A stretch of DNA of 41,566 nt from Bacteroidales bacterium (GCA_016281435.1 JAEEIQ010000093.1:1-41566); one strand, 5' to 3'; positions 1-8,360 are shown, counted from the stretch's first letter. A program made the numbers and translations. The notes: generated from the sequence alone by a model not told the origin.

Positions 1-2294
1 GCGGCGCCCACGATTTTTGCGTGCGAGCCAAGGGTATGGGCGGCGAGGTAGAGGAACAGATCCCGGAAATTGCATTCCGGATTCTCCGTCAGATAATCTG
101 TCAGACTGAGGGAGAACCTGTCGCACATCCAGATGCGCGCTGAGGAGTTCCAGTGCTCAGCCCACGACATTTCGTTGGCGCTTGCCCCGGAAATGGCGAG
201 GACTCCCCGGATTCCGTCAATGCTGCGTATGACAGCCTCGCCATAGCAGGGCTCGGCGCATATCAGCAGCTTACGGAATTTCATCTTTTCCGCTGTCTCC
301 TTGAGAAGTGCGGCGCTGAAACCGCTGCCCGGCGGCTTGTCTCTCCAGCAGAATTCATCGGCTCCGTCGGTGGACTGGCTGTGCCCATGGCCGCTCCAAT
401 AAAGAAGGACATTCGCTCCGGCGTCCTGCGGCAGCATTGTCCGGAGACGTCCGCCGCTCCTGCCCAGCAGGATGTCGGCGATGTCGGCAGGGGAGAGCTC
501 CTTGCTGTCGTAATCTATGACGGCAGAGGGAATGGTGCCGGTGCCTCCAAGAAGGTCGGGCCCGTCTTCAGCGTTTCTGACAATCCCCGGTTCGGGATTC
601 ATTTCGTCCGAAGCCATGTCCTTGTCCAGGATGAGGATGATATGGTCGTCCGGGAAGCCGTAGCTGCGGAGCATCTGATAGATTCCGAGCACATCCGCCT
701 GATGCCGGTAATTGCTGAAACCGTTGCTGCCCTGCACCAGGACGGCATACTGGCAACTGATCCCGGGATAGTTGAAATCCGCGCCGCCCGAGGCCTGCGA
801 ATCGAAATCGGCCTTAGCCTGCTGCTCGCTGTAGAGGTATCGCCAGACGGCATTGGCATCGGCGGTACGACCTCCGGAACCTCCGAAATAACCACGGTGA
901 TGGATTTTTCCGTCCAGAATCTGCCAGAGGACGTATGTGGTCGAAGTGGCAGCCGTGTAGGTCTGCCTGTCGAAACTGATTTCTCCCGACGCGCCAATGA
1001 AGTGCAGCAGCCGTCCCTGCTCAAGGGCATTCAGGTACACTTTCATGGATGTGGCGTTCCAGGCTGCTCCGCCGAGCTCCGCTTCGTCGGCGTTCATGCT
1101 TATGTCGATGATGGCCTGGTTGAAGGCCTTGTTGCCGTCGTCCCCGCCCGAGTGCTCGACATAGCATGCGGCGAAAGCGGCAATCATCAGGGCGTCGTAG
1201 AACTTGCATTCCTCGAAGCCGGGTTTGGATCCGAAACGGACTTCGTAGCTGAGTTCGAAACCGGTGGACGGGTCTGCGTAGGGGGAGAAACCTTCATATC
1301 CCTGCAGGATTTTCCATGAACGTGGCCCCACTGCGTCCAGCTCCTCTTCATAGAAGCCAGGAACTGCAAAATATGTGCTGTACGCCGATTTGAATATCAG
1401 CCACTCATTGTCATTGGCGGGGTCGTCGGGGTCCGTGCTGTCGTGAAGCAGGCTCCAGAACTCGCCGTCCATCACGGCCTTGCGGTTGGCGCGGGCCACA
1501 TCGTACATCTGTTCCGCGGTCTCCGCCACGCAGAAGACGGCAGACGCCGCCATTCCCTGCCCGTCCACGACCTTGCGGTATCTGTCAAATATCGAAAGGA
1601 GTTCTTCGGTGCTGCCGTACTGGAGGTTCTGCTGGAGAGTGATGTCATTCTGCTGTGAGTAGAACGGCGCCCAGTAGTTGAATGTCATTCCGTATGCATC
1701 CTCGGGGGAGAAGAATGCCGCCTTCGGGCTGCTGATGATCATGTCGTAGTATTTGCTGACGGAAGCATAACGGGTCATCAGCAGGCCCGTAAACGAGACG
1801 TCGCTTTCCGTCAGGGCCCATAGGAAAGGTTCCTTGTTTATATTCAGGCCGCTTGTGGTGACGGCGTAGCGGCGGATAATGTCTTCGCTGGTGGCAGTCG
1901 GTGCGATGAGCGGTTTGCCGGTCCTCTTGCAGGCAGGTGCGAAAGCCTCGACGCTCTCGTTTCCGAAGGGCCCCACGATTGCAATAAGGTCTTCTCTGCC
2001 GGACAGCTCGCGGCTAAGTTTTACGAGGTCCTCCGACGATTCATCGTACCATTCGAGTTTGAGGTCGACCGCAACGGCGTTATGGCGCTGGGCTTCCTGG
2101 AAGTTCTCCAGAAACCAATCTGCCGTGCGCTCGAGGCGCTTCTTCGAGATGTCGTCGCCTATGGGTGCCACGACGGCAAGCGTGCGTTCCTTCCACTGAC
2201 GTCCGCTCTGATACACCGTCTCCTTATTCCCGCATGCCGGCAGGATCAGTCCGGCGGCGATACAAAGCAGTATGGCAATAATCCTTTTACTCAT
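1..2294 (-). CDS. Lipoprotein: type I periplasmic-binding domain fused to a C13 (legumain/GPI8-like) cysteine peptidase, 3' end missing
   Basis: I translated this frame by hand from the ATG at 2294 to the left edge: at least 764 residues without a stop. The N-terminus is a lipoprotein signal with lipobox LPAC (Cys21). Residues about 38-380 resemble the branched-chain amino acid type of periplasmic binding domain (AVVAPIGDD near the start, IVGPFGNES at 106-114, PLIAPTATSED at 128-138). Residues about 510-764 match C13 peptidases: FPDDHIILILDKDM (547-560), NPEPGIVRN (566-574), a VIDYDSKELSPADI block, the catalytic-type His in YWSGHG (His636) and the catalytic-type Cys in AEPCYG (Cys683), followed by AISGASANEMSW. 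All are at the order and spacing seen in legumain and GPI8. The start overlaps the upstream lipoprotein gene by 8 bp, so the two are probably co-transcribed. The substrate and the ligand are unknown. The protein end lies outside the window. Confidence 0.85.
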   Translation of the reverse strand, partial: MSKRIIAILLCIAAGLILPACGNKETVYQSGRQWKERTLAVVAPIGDDISKKRLERTADWFLENFQEAQRHNAVAVDLKLEWYDESSEDLVKLSRELSGREDLIAIVGPFGNESVEAFAPACKRTGKPLIAPTATSEDIIRRYAVTTSGLNINKEPFLWALTESDVSFTGLLMTRYASVSKYYDMIISSPKAAFFSPEDAYGMTFNYWAPFYSQQNDITLQQNLQYGSTEELLSIFDRYRKVVDGQGMAASAVFCVAETAEQMYDVARANRKAVMDGEFWSLLHDSTDPDDPANDNEWLIFKSAYSTYFAVPGFYEEELDAVGPRSWKILQGYEGFSPYADPSTGFELSYEVRFGSKPGFEECKFYDALMIAAFAACYVEHSGGDDGNKAFNQAIIDISMNADEAELGGAAWNATSMKVYLNALEQGRLLHFIGASGEISFDRQTYTAATSTTYVLWQILDGKIHHRGYFGGSGGRTADANAVWRYLYSEQQAKADFDSQASGGADFNYPGISCQYAVLVQGSNGFSNYRHQADVLGIYQMLRSYGFPDDHIILILDKDMASDEMNPEPGIVRNAEDGPDLLGGTGTIPSAVIDYDSKELSPADIADILLGRSGGRLRTMLPQDAGANVLLYWSGHGHSQSTDGADEFCWRDKPPGSGFSAALLKETAEKMKFRKLLICAEPCYGEAVIRSIDGIRGVLAISGASANEMSWAEHWNSSARIWMCDRFSLSLTDYLTENPECNFRDLFLYLAAHTLGSHAKIVGA

Positions 2295-3351
2295 TCCCGG
2301 CCTCCTTTTTCATGGCGTCTGCGTGAATGGTCTGGAGCAGATCCTCTGTCAGATAGCATTCTGTGAGGAATTGTTGCAGTTCGGTGTAGGGATGCAGAAT
2401 CACTTCCGTCCATCCGTCTGCAAACGACAGAGTCTGATGCTTGGGCATCCCTTCCGAAGACAGCCACTGAGCTATGCATTGTTCGACGGCTCTGTCGATA
2501 TGTTTCACCACCGAAAACGGGCAGTGGTTGGAGATGCTGACAACGTCGATCCCTATATAGTCGAATCCTCCGAAAAGATCGCTCATGCGGTAGAATGTGC
2601 CGGAAGCGCCCCCGCACACCGGAAATACGAGCTGGGCGACAGGCCGGGTATCAGAGTCATAGACTATGCGCATCGCATCTTCATCCTCAATCCTGAATCC
2701 GCCGCCGGCTTCATCGGAAATCCATTCCAAGAGAAGTTTCTGCTCATCCTCGGCCGGGACATATTTCGCATTGAAGCCCTCGGTAAAACCCTCCACGGAC
2801 TCCCGTATGGCCGTTGCCCGGGGATTCGCCGCGATCAGGAGCGTATTGTCCGAAAAGGCTGTTGCGACCGCTCCGGCCTCGTACATGGCTCCTAAATACG
2901 GCAGGCAGATGGTGGAACCTTTGCCCGGGAGCGGCTCCTTCGTTTCGAGGTACAACAGGTCTGCGCGCAGACAAGTTTCCAGTTCATCGCTGTGCCGGCG
3001 GAGATAATCGTCATATTCGCTCCCCGCCACTATCAGAAGACGCCGCACTGTGTCGCGGAGCATGGACATCTGCCCGAAATAAGTCTGGAGGATAGCAAGG
3101 CCCTCCGAGCTTGTGGAAGGTGAAAACTGCATCGTGCGCAAGCCGCGTGCGAGGGCGGTCCGCTCGACTCCGGCATAAATCAGATCGTTGTAGCTTCTGT
3201 CACCCAGTGCGCCGGGGTCGTACACGACTGTCACGAGAGGGGCTCCGGAGGGGACGTCGGCAGGATCCGGTTCGTATTGTACCTTCCTGCATCCTATTGC
3301 CATCACGACGATGGCAGCCAGAAACAAGGATTTCGTAGACCAAGTTTTCAT
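2287..3351 (-). CDS. BMP-family (basic membrane protein/PnrA-like) substrate-binding lipoprotein
   Basis: A 354-residue protein with a lipoprotein signal ending in a lipobox (MAIGC, Cys21). The mature N-terminus, LVTVVYDPGALGDRSYNDLIYAGVERTA, has the look of the BMP family (first beta strand, then GD.SYN.. and an amphipathic helix), which is a type I periplasmic-binding fold used in purine nucleoside uptake and in some sensors. I chose ATG 3351 because it gives a normal lipoprotein signal; an in-frame GTG at 3360 would add only three residues. The stop overlaps the ATG of the C13-fusion gene by 8 bp, so translation is likely coupled. No ABC ATPase or permease is adjacent, so a transport role is not supported by context. 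Family assignment is moderate; ligand unknown. Confidence 0.7.
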   Translation of the reverse strand: MKTWSTKSLFLAAIVVMAIGCRKVQYEPDPADVPSGAPLVTVVYDPGALGDRSYNDLIYAGVERTALARGLRTMQFSPSTSSEGLAILQTYFGQMSMLRDTVRRLLIVAGSEYDDYLRRHSDELETCLRADLLYLETKEPLPGKGSTICLPYLGAMYEAGAVATAFSDNTLLIAANPRATAIRESVEGFTEGFNAKYVPAEDEQKLLLEWISDEAGGGFRIEDEDAMRIVYDSDTRPVAQLVFPVCGGASGTFYRMSDLFGGFDYIGIDVVSISNHCPFSVVKHIDRAVEQCIAQWLSSEGMPKHQTLSFADGWTEVILHPYTELQQFLTECYLTEDLLQTIHADAMKKEAGNE

Positions 3352-3370
3352 TTTGCGCACTCCGGTTCTG

Positions 3371-3378
3371 CAAAATTA
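3371..3378 (-). promoter_or_regulatory. Candidate -7 box for the lipoprotein operon
   Basis: The minus strand reads TAATTTTG, an exact match to the Bacteroidota -7 consensus TAnnTTTG, about 20 nt upstream of the ATG at 3351. I do not find a good TTTG -33 element at the usual spacing. The box lies in the 67-bp divergent gap shared with the N-acetylmuramidase gene. Confidence 0.5.
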
Positions 3379-3418
3379 CCCTTTTTTTTGTAATTTCGCG
3401 GCCGAAAACGAAGTTATT

Positions 3419-4171
3419 ATGATTATGAAGAAATTTGCTTTTACTCTTGCGACTGCAGCTTTCTGCTGCTTCCTTGGTTTATCTGCCATTGTTTCATGCA
3501 ATAAAAACGACGAAGAGGAAACTGGTGAACTCCAGCGCGTATTATACAGCGAACTCGACCTGCCGGATGACGGATCAAACGGCTCGAAGTATGGGATAAG
3601 CGACGAAGACATTGAGATCCGTGCAAGTGAAATGGGTGTCGAGGCCGCCGCTCTCAAGGCAGTCTTGTTTGTGGATACCGGCGGTCACGGCGGTTTCCTG
3701 GCCAATGGCGATCCCATGATTCTTTTCCAGGGACATATTTTCTGGCAGCAGCTCAGGACGAGGGGCTTGAATCCGCAGAATTATGTGAAGGGCAACGAGG
3801 ATATTCTTCATCAGAAGCTGGACAAATCGAAATTTGTCGGCGGCGTTGGTGAATGGGAACGTCTCGAAAGGGCTATCGTTATTCATGAAGATGCTGCTCT
3901 CTGCTCTACAAGTTGGGGCATGTCCCAGATAATGGGTTTCAATTACGGAAAGTGCGGATGCAAGTCCGTGACGGAATTCGTTTCCAAGATGAAAGAAAGC
4001 GAAGTCGCTCAGTTCGATTTATTCGTGGCCTTCATCAAATCCAATTCAAACATGGTCAAGGCTCTCAAAGAGCGCAATTGGGTAGATTTCGCCAGGCTTT
4101 ATTTCGGCCCTGCAGATATCAAACTCTATGCGGACAAACTGTCCAAGGCCTATGCTTCTGCCCTCAAGTAG
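3419..4171 (+). CDS. Lipid-anchored N-acetylmuramidase-like protein (PF11860/DUF3380 type)
   Basis: About 250 residues. A lipoprotein signal ends in a lipobox around AIVSC (Cys27 from the first ATG). An alternative ATG at 3425 shortens it by two residues; in-frame codons upstream of 3419 lie in the divergent promoter and are unlikely. The mature protein has the N-acetylmuramidase layout: AALKAVLFVDTGGHGGFL...PMILFQGHIFW, a central STSWGMSQIMGFNY block, then a helical end with LFVAFIKSNSNMVKALKERNWVDFARLYFGP. Related phage and bacterial enzymes cleave the MurNAc-GlcNAc bond. The family's usual VES[GN]G near the start, whose Glu is thought to be catalytic, reads VDTGG here (Asp86), so activity is uncertain. 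Membrane anchoring rather than free secretion, and the lack of prophage neighbours, argue for a cellular role in envelope turnover or attack on other cells. Confidence 0.75.
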   Translation: MIMKKFAFTLATAAFCCFLGLSAIVSCNKNDEEETGELQRVLYSELDLPDDGSNGSKYGISDEDIEIRASEMGVEAAALKAVLFVDTGGHGGFLANGDPMILFQGHIFWQQLRTRGLNPQNYVKGNEDILHQKLDKSKFVGGVGEWERLERAIVIHEDAALCSTSWGMSQIMGFNYGKCGCKSVTEFVSKMKESEVAQFDLFVAFIKSNSNMVKALKERNWVDFARLYFGPADIKLYADKLSKAYASALK

Positions 4172-4218
4172 GTTTTAATACCAGCTTGATGCTGACATTT
4201 GATCATTTTGTCCGGCGG

Positions 4219-4299
4219 CTGCCCGGTCGGTTAGTTTTGCCGGGCAGTCAATGTGCTGATACTTAACGAGATACTGATAGTAAGGTGGTTAGCTGCCCG
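4219..4299 (+). repeat. Three-part inverted repeat able to form two alternative hairpins
   Basis: CTGCCCGG occurs at 4219-4226 and again at 4292-4299; its complement CCGGGCAG lies between them at 4240-4247. The middle copy can pair with the left copy (8 bp, 13-nt loop) or with the right copy (9 bp counting the flanking G-C pair, 44-nt loop), but not both. The left hairpin could act as the muramidase gene's 3' hairpin, although no T-run follows. Function is not known. Confidence 0.45.
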
Positions 4300-4330
4300 G
4301 CGAATCAATGGCATCCGGGGCGCAGCAGGG

Positions 4331-4360
4331 TAAAAAAACGGCAGCCGAATAAGGCTGCCG
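4331..4360 (-). terminator. Rho-independent terminator of tRNA-fMet
   Basis: An 8-bp perfect stem (CGGCAGCC at 4339-4346, GGCTGCCG at 4353-4360) with a 6-nt loop. On the minus strand it is followed directly by seven T residues. It starts 14 bp past the 3' end of the tRNA. Confidence 0.85.
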
Positions 4361-4374
4361 AAAGTTTTGTTTAG

Positions 4375-4447
<73 letters not shown>

Positions 4448-4457
4448 ATGTGGAGTG

Positions 4458-4489
4458 CAAAGGTAGGAAGCATTTTTTAATTTTCCAAA
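4458..4489 (-). promoter_or_regulatory. Promoter of tRNA-fMet
   Basis: On the minus strand a TTTG -33 element (4486-4489) and TACCTTTG (4458-4465, exact TAnnTTTG) are separated by exactly 20 bp, the best-spaced Bacteroidota promoter near this locus. It lies directly after the stop of the GH95 gene, so the tRNA does not depend on read-through from hisS-GH95. Confidence 0.75.
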
Positions 4490-6895
4490 TCAATCGGAAA
4501 AGACCGCGTAGGAGCCGTCGGGAACGGTCTTGAACCGGGTAACGTAGCCTGAAGCCCCTTTGACGGTCCTGGCACGCCTTCCCTCGATCCTCACGGGGAC
4601 GGAAGTCAGGAGCGTACAACGCCCCTTGGACGATGCCTTTATCACGGCCTCTTGAAGCCGGCCGCCGCGCCACGTCATGTCGACAGTATAGCCGCCCCGG
4701 GCCCTCATGCCGCTGACCGATCCGTCAGCCCAGCCGGAGGGAACGGCAGGCAGGAGATGCAGCTGCTCGTACGCATCCTGCAGGAGCATCTCCGTATAGC
4801 CGGCAAGGGCTCCGAGGTTGGCGTCGATCTGGAAAGGAGGATAGATGTCCAGAAGGGTCGGGGACGTCGCCTTGCAAAGCTGGTTCCGCAGCATGGTATG
4901 GGCCGTCTCCGCATCCAGCAGGCGCGCGTAACAGGCCATTTTCCAAACCATGGACCAGCCGGGGCCGGTCTCGCCGCGTATTTCCATCGTACGGCGCGCT
5001 GCTTCCGCCAGTTCCGGCGTCCCGGAAGGAGAAATCTCATTCGAAGGATACAGCGCATAAAGATGTGAAATATGCCTATGGTGGGCATCCTTGTCGGCGA
5101 AATCCCTGTCCCACTCAACTATGTTGCCCCTCTCCCCTATCTCAAGGGGCGCCAGCCCGGCGCGTATCCGGCGCCAGCGGGCACGGGAGCGCGCATCGGT
5201 TTTCAGTATCCGGGATGCTTCTATCACGTTCCCCAGAAGGTCCGACAGGATCTCCCTGTCCATGGCTGAATTCTCCATAACGTCATGCACCTTCCCATTC
5301 TCGTCCTTGTAGTTGTTCTCCGGCGAAGTCGAAGGGGACGTCAGATAGCGGCCGCCGCGGCGTATGACCCAGTCCTCATAGAACTCGGCCGCGCCTTTCA
5401 TCAGCGGATAGGCCTTGTCGCGCAGGAATCCTATATCACCGCCGTACAAGTAATGGTCATAGAGATGGCGGCAGAGCCAGCCTCCGGCCATGGGCCACAT
5501 GGACCAACGGTTCTGGCCCATCGTCTCACCCACCGGAACGCAGTTGCCCCAGATGTCGGAATTGTGGTGCATGACCCAGCCCTTCATCCCGTAGACGTTG
5601 CGGGCCACCTCGGCCCCGTTGAGGCTCGCATATCCGAGGAAGGAGAACAGGGCTTCGGCCGTTTCCTGCATGGCTAGAGGCTCCGCGGCCCAGTAATTCA
5701 TCTCGAGGTTGATATTTGTCGTATAATCGCAACCCCAGGAAGGGCGGGTGTCTCCGCACCATATCCCCTGCAGGTTCGCCGGAGGACCGTCAGGGCGCGA
5801 GCAGCTGAGCAGCAGATACCTCCCGAAATTGAAATACAGTTCCTCAAGGGCGGGATCGGCGGCGCCGGCCTTATACGCTTCGAGGCGCTGCGGAACGGTC
5901 AGAGCAGCATCGTCAGAGCCGCACCCGAGGCACAGTTTCACGCGAGAAAAGAGCAGGCTAAAGTCCGCCACATGCTCTTTTTTCAACAAGTCATAGTCCT
6001 TCCCGTCAATGGCCTTCATCGCCTCGGCGCATAGGGTCTTCTCGTCCAGACCGTCCTTGTCCGGATCCTTCCACGGGCCGTTATAGGACGTCGCGGCCGT
6101 AAGCAGCAGGACGGCCATGGAGGCCCCTTCTACATGCAGCCGTCCTCCGCGCACGGAGCAACGCCCGTCAGTCGAAGCAACCTTCACCCGGAACTGGAAC
6201 CTCATGCCCTTCGCCCCGTTGCCGTCCGTCCATTCGTGCGGATGGCGGGCATAGGACGTGCCCATGTATCGGCCAAGCTGGCTTCCGACGGCGATTTCCG
6301 AATCCGAAACGGACTCCGCATACGTATCCGGCCAGGGTGTCGTACCGCCGGCATCGAAAACAAGGGCTCCGGGACGGCTGGCCTCCAGACGGACAACCAG
6401 CGCCCTCGCCGGATAAGAAACGAAGGACTCCCGGGTATATTCCACCCCATTCTGGAGAAAGGATTCACGGCATACGGCAGTCCCGAGATCCAGCTCTCTC
6501 CGGTACGCTGAGGCCGCCTTCAGGGGCTGCCATATCATGAGATCTCCCATCGTGACGAAGGACTGCGCGTTCTTTCCTTCGAGGGTGCGGGTGATGCGGT
6601 CCGCCTCATTCCGGTCTCCCCGGGCAAGGGCCTCCCGGATGGCGGCAAGTTTCGCAGGACCGTCCTCCACAGTGTTCACGGCGGGAATGCCACCCCAGAG
6701 GGTCGCCTCGTTGAGTCCGAAGCGGGCCTCGGAAGTCCCGCCATAAAGCATCACGCCGATATGGCCGTTGCCAAGCGGCAGGGCATCGTCGAAACAGGTC
6801 GCCGGTGCGTCGTAGCGCATCACCGACAAGGACTGCGCCCCTCCCGGCAGCGACACGGCGACTGCCAGGACCATGAACTTGAAAAGGAGTTTCAT
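4490..6895 (-). CDS. GH95 family alpha-L-fucosidase
   Basis: 801 residues with a signal peptide (MKLLFKFMVLAVAVSLPGGAQS), so exported, probably to the periplasm. The N-terminal domain opens with the GH95 signature LPLGNGHIGVMLYGG and FGLNEATLWGG. The catalytic (alpha/alpha)6 region carries the three family motifs: TNINLEMNYW (Asn394/Asn396, base-activation residues in the Bifidobacterium enzyme), SPSTSPENNY (Glu526, general acid) and PPFQIDANLG (Asp691). All expected active-site residues are therefore present. GH95 enzymes are inverting 1,2-alpha-L-fucosidases or, in some cases, alpha-L-galactosidases; specificity cannot be read from sequence. The gene begins only 3 nt after the hisS stop and has no promoter of its own that I can see, so it is probably co-transcribed with hisS. 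No SusC/SusD pair is nearby, so it is not in a standard polysaccharide utilization locus here. Confidence 0.9.
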   Translation of the reverse strand: MKLLFKFMVLAVAVSLPGGAQSLSVMRYDAPATCFDDALPLGNGHIGVMLYGGTSEARFGLNEATLWGGIPAVNTVEDGPAKLAAIREALARGDRNEADRITRTLEGKNAQSFVTMGDLMIWQPLKAASAYRRELDLGTAVCRESFLQNGVEYTRESFVSYPARALVVRLEASRPGALVFDAGGTTPWPDTYAESVSDSEIAVGSQLGRYMGTSYARHPHEWTDGNGAKGMRFQFRVKVASTDGRCSVRGGRLHVEGASMAVLLLTAATSYNGPWKDPDKDGLDEKTLCAEAMKAIDGKDYDLLKKEHVADFSLLFSRVKLCLGCGSDDAALTVPQRLEAYKAGAADPALEELYFNFGRYLLLSCSRPDGPPANLQGIWCGDTRPSWGCDYTTNINLEMNYWAAEPLAMQETAEALFSFLGYASLNGAEVARNVYGMKGWVMHHNSDIWGNCVPVGETMGQNRWSMWPMAGGWLCRHLYDHYLYGGDIGFLRDKAYPLMKGAAEFYEDWVIRRGGRYLTSPSTSPENNYKDENGKVHDVMENSAMDREILSDLLGNVIEASRILKTDARSRARWRRIRAGLAPLEIGERGNIVEWDRDFADKDAHHRHISHLYALYPSNEISPSGTPELAEAARRTMEIRGETGPGWSMVWKMACYARLLDAETAHTMLRNQLCKATSPTLLDIYPPFQIDANLGALAGYTEMLLQDAYEQLHLLPAVPSGWADGSVSGMRARGGYTVDMTWRGGRLQEAVIKASSKGRCTLLTSVPVRIEGRRARTVKGASGYVTRFKTVPDGSYAVFSD

Positions 6896-6898
6896 ATT

Positions 6899-8281
6899 CT
6901 ATTTCAAAAGGGCCGCCATCGAGGCGATGTCATCCTTGGAGAACACGGTCTCGGTCCCGCTGGACAGGTCCTTGATCCGTATCTGGGAGGATGCGGCTTC
7001 ATTCTCGCCGCATATGCTGAGGAAGGGTATACCCTTGCGGTCGGCATAGTCGAACTGCTTCTTCAGCTTGGAAGAATCGGGATAAACCTCGACCGCGATA
7101 CCCTCGCCGCGGAGAGCAGCGGCTACGGGCAGCACATAGGCGGCCTCCGCGATGCCCATGTTGGCAAAGAGCAGACGCGTGCCTGCCGCCCCTTCGGAGG
7201 GGAACTTGTCAAGACCGGTGAGGACATCATAGATCCTGTCCGCGCCGAAACTGATACCCACCCCCGACATGCCGGGCAGGCCGAAGATGCCGGTAAGGTC
7301 GTCGTACCGGCCGCCTCCGCAGATGCTCCCGATCTGGTAGTCCAGGGCCTTGACTTCGAAAATGGCCCCTGTATAGTAATTGAGCCCGCGGGCAAGGGAG
7401 AGATCGACCGTTACGGGGGCGGAGATGCCGGCGGAACCGATGAAGCCGAAAAGCTCTTCCAACTCGTCCAGCCCCTTCAGCCCCGCTTCGGAAGCCGCGA
7501 GGACCTTGCGCATCACGGCCAGCTTGGAGGCATTGTCACCCTGCAGCGTCAGGACAGGCTCGAGGACCTGCACCGCTTCGGGAGTGAGCCCCTTGGAAAG
7601 GAGTTCTTCCCTGACGGCGTCAAGCCCTATCTTGTCCAGCTTGTCTATGGCCACGGTGATGTCCACCACCCTATCCGGGAAACCGCAGACCTCTGCGAGG
7701 CCGGTCAGGACCTTGCGGTTGTTGACCTTGACCTCGACCCTCACTCCGAGAAGTGAAAAAACCTTGTCCACGATCTGGACCAGTTCAAGCTCGCAGAGCT
7801 GCGAGCGGGAGCCTATCGCATCGACGTCGCACTGCCAGAATTCGCGATAGCGCCCCTTTTGCGGACGGTCGGCGCGCCACACGGGCTGGATCTGGAAGCG
7901 CTTGAACGGGAAGCTGAGTTCATTCTGATGCTGTACGACAAAACGCGCGAAAGGGACTGTCAGGTCATAACGCAGGCCCTTGTCGCAGAGCCTCCCGGAC
8001 AGGGCCGGAGCGTTGAAGCTTCCGTCCTCCCCCCTGTACGACTCGAAATCGATGCCCGTAAACGGATCGCCGGAGTTCAAGATGCGGAACAGCAGTTTGT
8101 CGCCTTCGTCCCCGTACTTGCCAAGGAGCGTGGATAGATTTTCCATCGCGGGGGTCTCTATCTGGGAATAGCCGAAGGTGCGGAAGACTCCGCGGACGGT
8201 ATCGAATATGTAGTTCCGCCGCGCTGTCTCCAGGGGACCGAAGTCCCGCGTACCCTTGGGGATTGAAGGTTTTGCTGCCAT
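6899..8281 (-). CDS. hisS: Histidine--tRNA ligase
   Basis: 460 residues from the ATG at 8281 ([18 protein letters not shown]). It charges tRNA-His in the cytoplasm. Class II features are visible: KGTRDFGP at the start, motif 2 region [26 protein letters not shown], and the histidine-binding [15 protein letters not shown]. The [13 protein letters not shown] segment in place of the common bacterial LRPEGTA form is the version typical of Bacteroidota and of archaeal/eukaryotic-like HisRS. The frame stays open upstream of 8281, but that part runs through the sppA start on the other strand and is not family-like. It is the first gene of a probable hisS-GH95 transcript. Confidence 0.95.
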   Translation of the reverse strand: MAAKPSIPKGTRDFGPLETARRNYIFDTVRGVFRTFGYSQIETPAMENLSTLLGKYGDEGDKLLFRILNSGDPFTGIDFESYRGEDGSFNAPALSGRLCDKGLRYDLTVPFARFVVQHQNELSFPFKRFQIQPVWRADRPQKGRYREFWQCDVDAIGSRSQLCELELVQIVDKVFSLLGVRVEVKVNNRKVLTGLAEVCGFPDRVVDITVAIDKLDKIGLDAVREELLSKGLTPEAVQVLEPVLTLQGDNASKLAVMRKVLAASEAGLKGLDELEELFGFIGSAGISAPVTVDLSLARGLNYYTGAIFEVKALDYQIGSICGGGRYDDLTGIFGLPGMSGVGISFGADRIYDVLTGLDKFPSEGAAGTRLLFANMGIAEAAYVLPVAAALRGEGIAVEVYPDSSKLKKQFDYADRKGIPFLSICGENEAASSQIRIKDLSSGTETVFSKDDIASMAALLK

Positions 8282-8302
8282 GTTATCTGCGTATTTGAAA
8301 GG

Positions 8303-8310
8303 CAAAGATA
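8303..8310 (-). promoter_or_regulatory. Candidate -7 box for hisS
   Basis: The minus strand reads TATCTTTG, an exact TAnnTTTG, with 21 nt to the hisS ATG. No TTTG is found at a 19-21 bp spacing. Confidence 0.5.
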
Positions 8311-8332
8311 CGAATTTTGCATGCTTTTTTCT

Positions 8333-8340
8333 TACTTTTG
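8333..8340 (+). promoter_or_regulatory. Candidate -7 box for sppA
   Basis: TACTTTTG matches TAnnTTTG exactly and ends 20 nt before the sppA ATG. The nearest TTTG (8316-8319) is only 13 bp away, so a proper -33 element is not evident. Confidence 0.5.
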
Positions 8341-8360
8341 CAAAATTGAAATTGAAAGAG

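Larger units (their letters stand above)
4172..4374. other. 203-bp gap without a gene, between the muramidase gene and tRNA-fMet
   Basis: No convincing reading frame. It holds three copies of an 8-base GC-rich element (see the repeat entry) and, next to the tRNA, a clear minus-strand terminator. No poly-T follows any hairpin on the plus strand, so how the muramidase transcript ends is not obvious. Confidence 0.6.

Noticed and set aside
153..1319. A 388-codon plus-strand frame opposite the C13-peptidase fusion
   Set aside because: The minus strand carries an uninterrupted protein with two recognisable domains. The plus-strand product has no signal or motif.
3391..3398. TAATTTCG as a plus-strand -7 box of the muramidase gene
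   Set aside because: One mismatch and no TTTG at the proper spacing, so I did not list it as a feature.
3311..3418. An upstream start for the muramidase
   Set aside because: It would run through the coding start of the divergent lipoprotein gene and leave the signal peptide internal.
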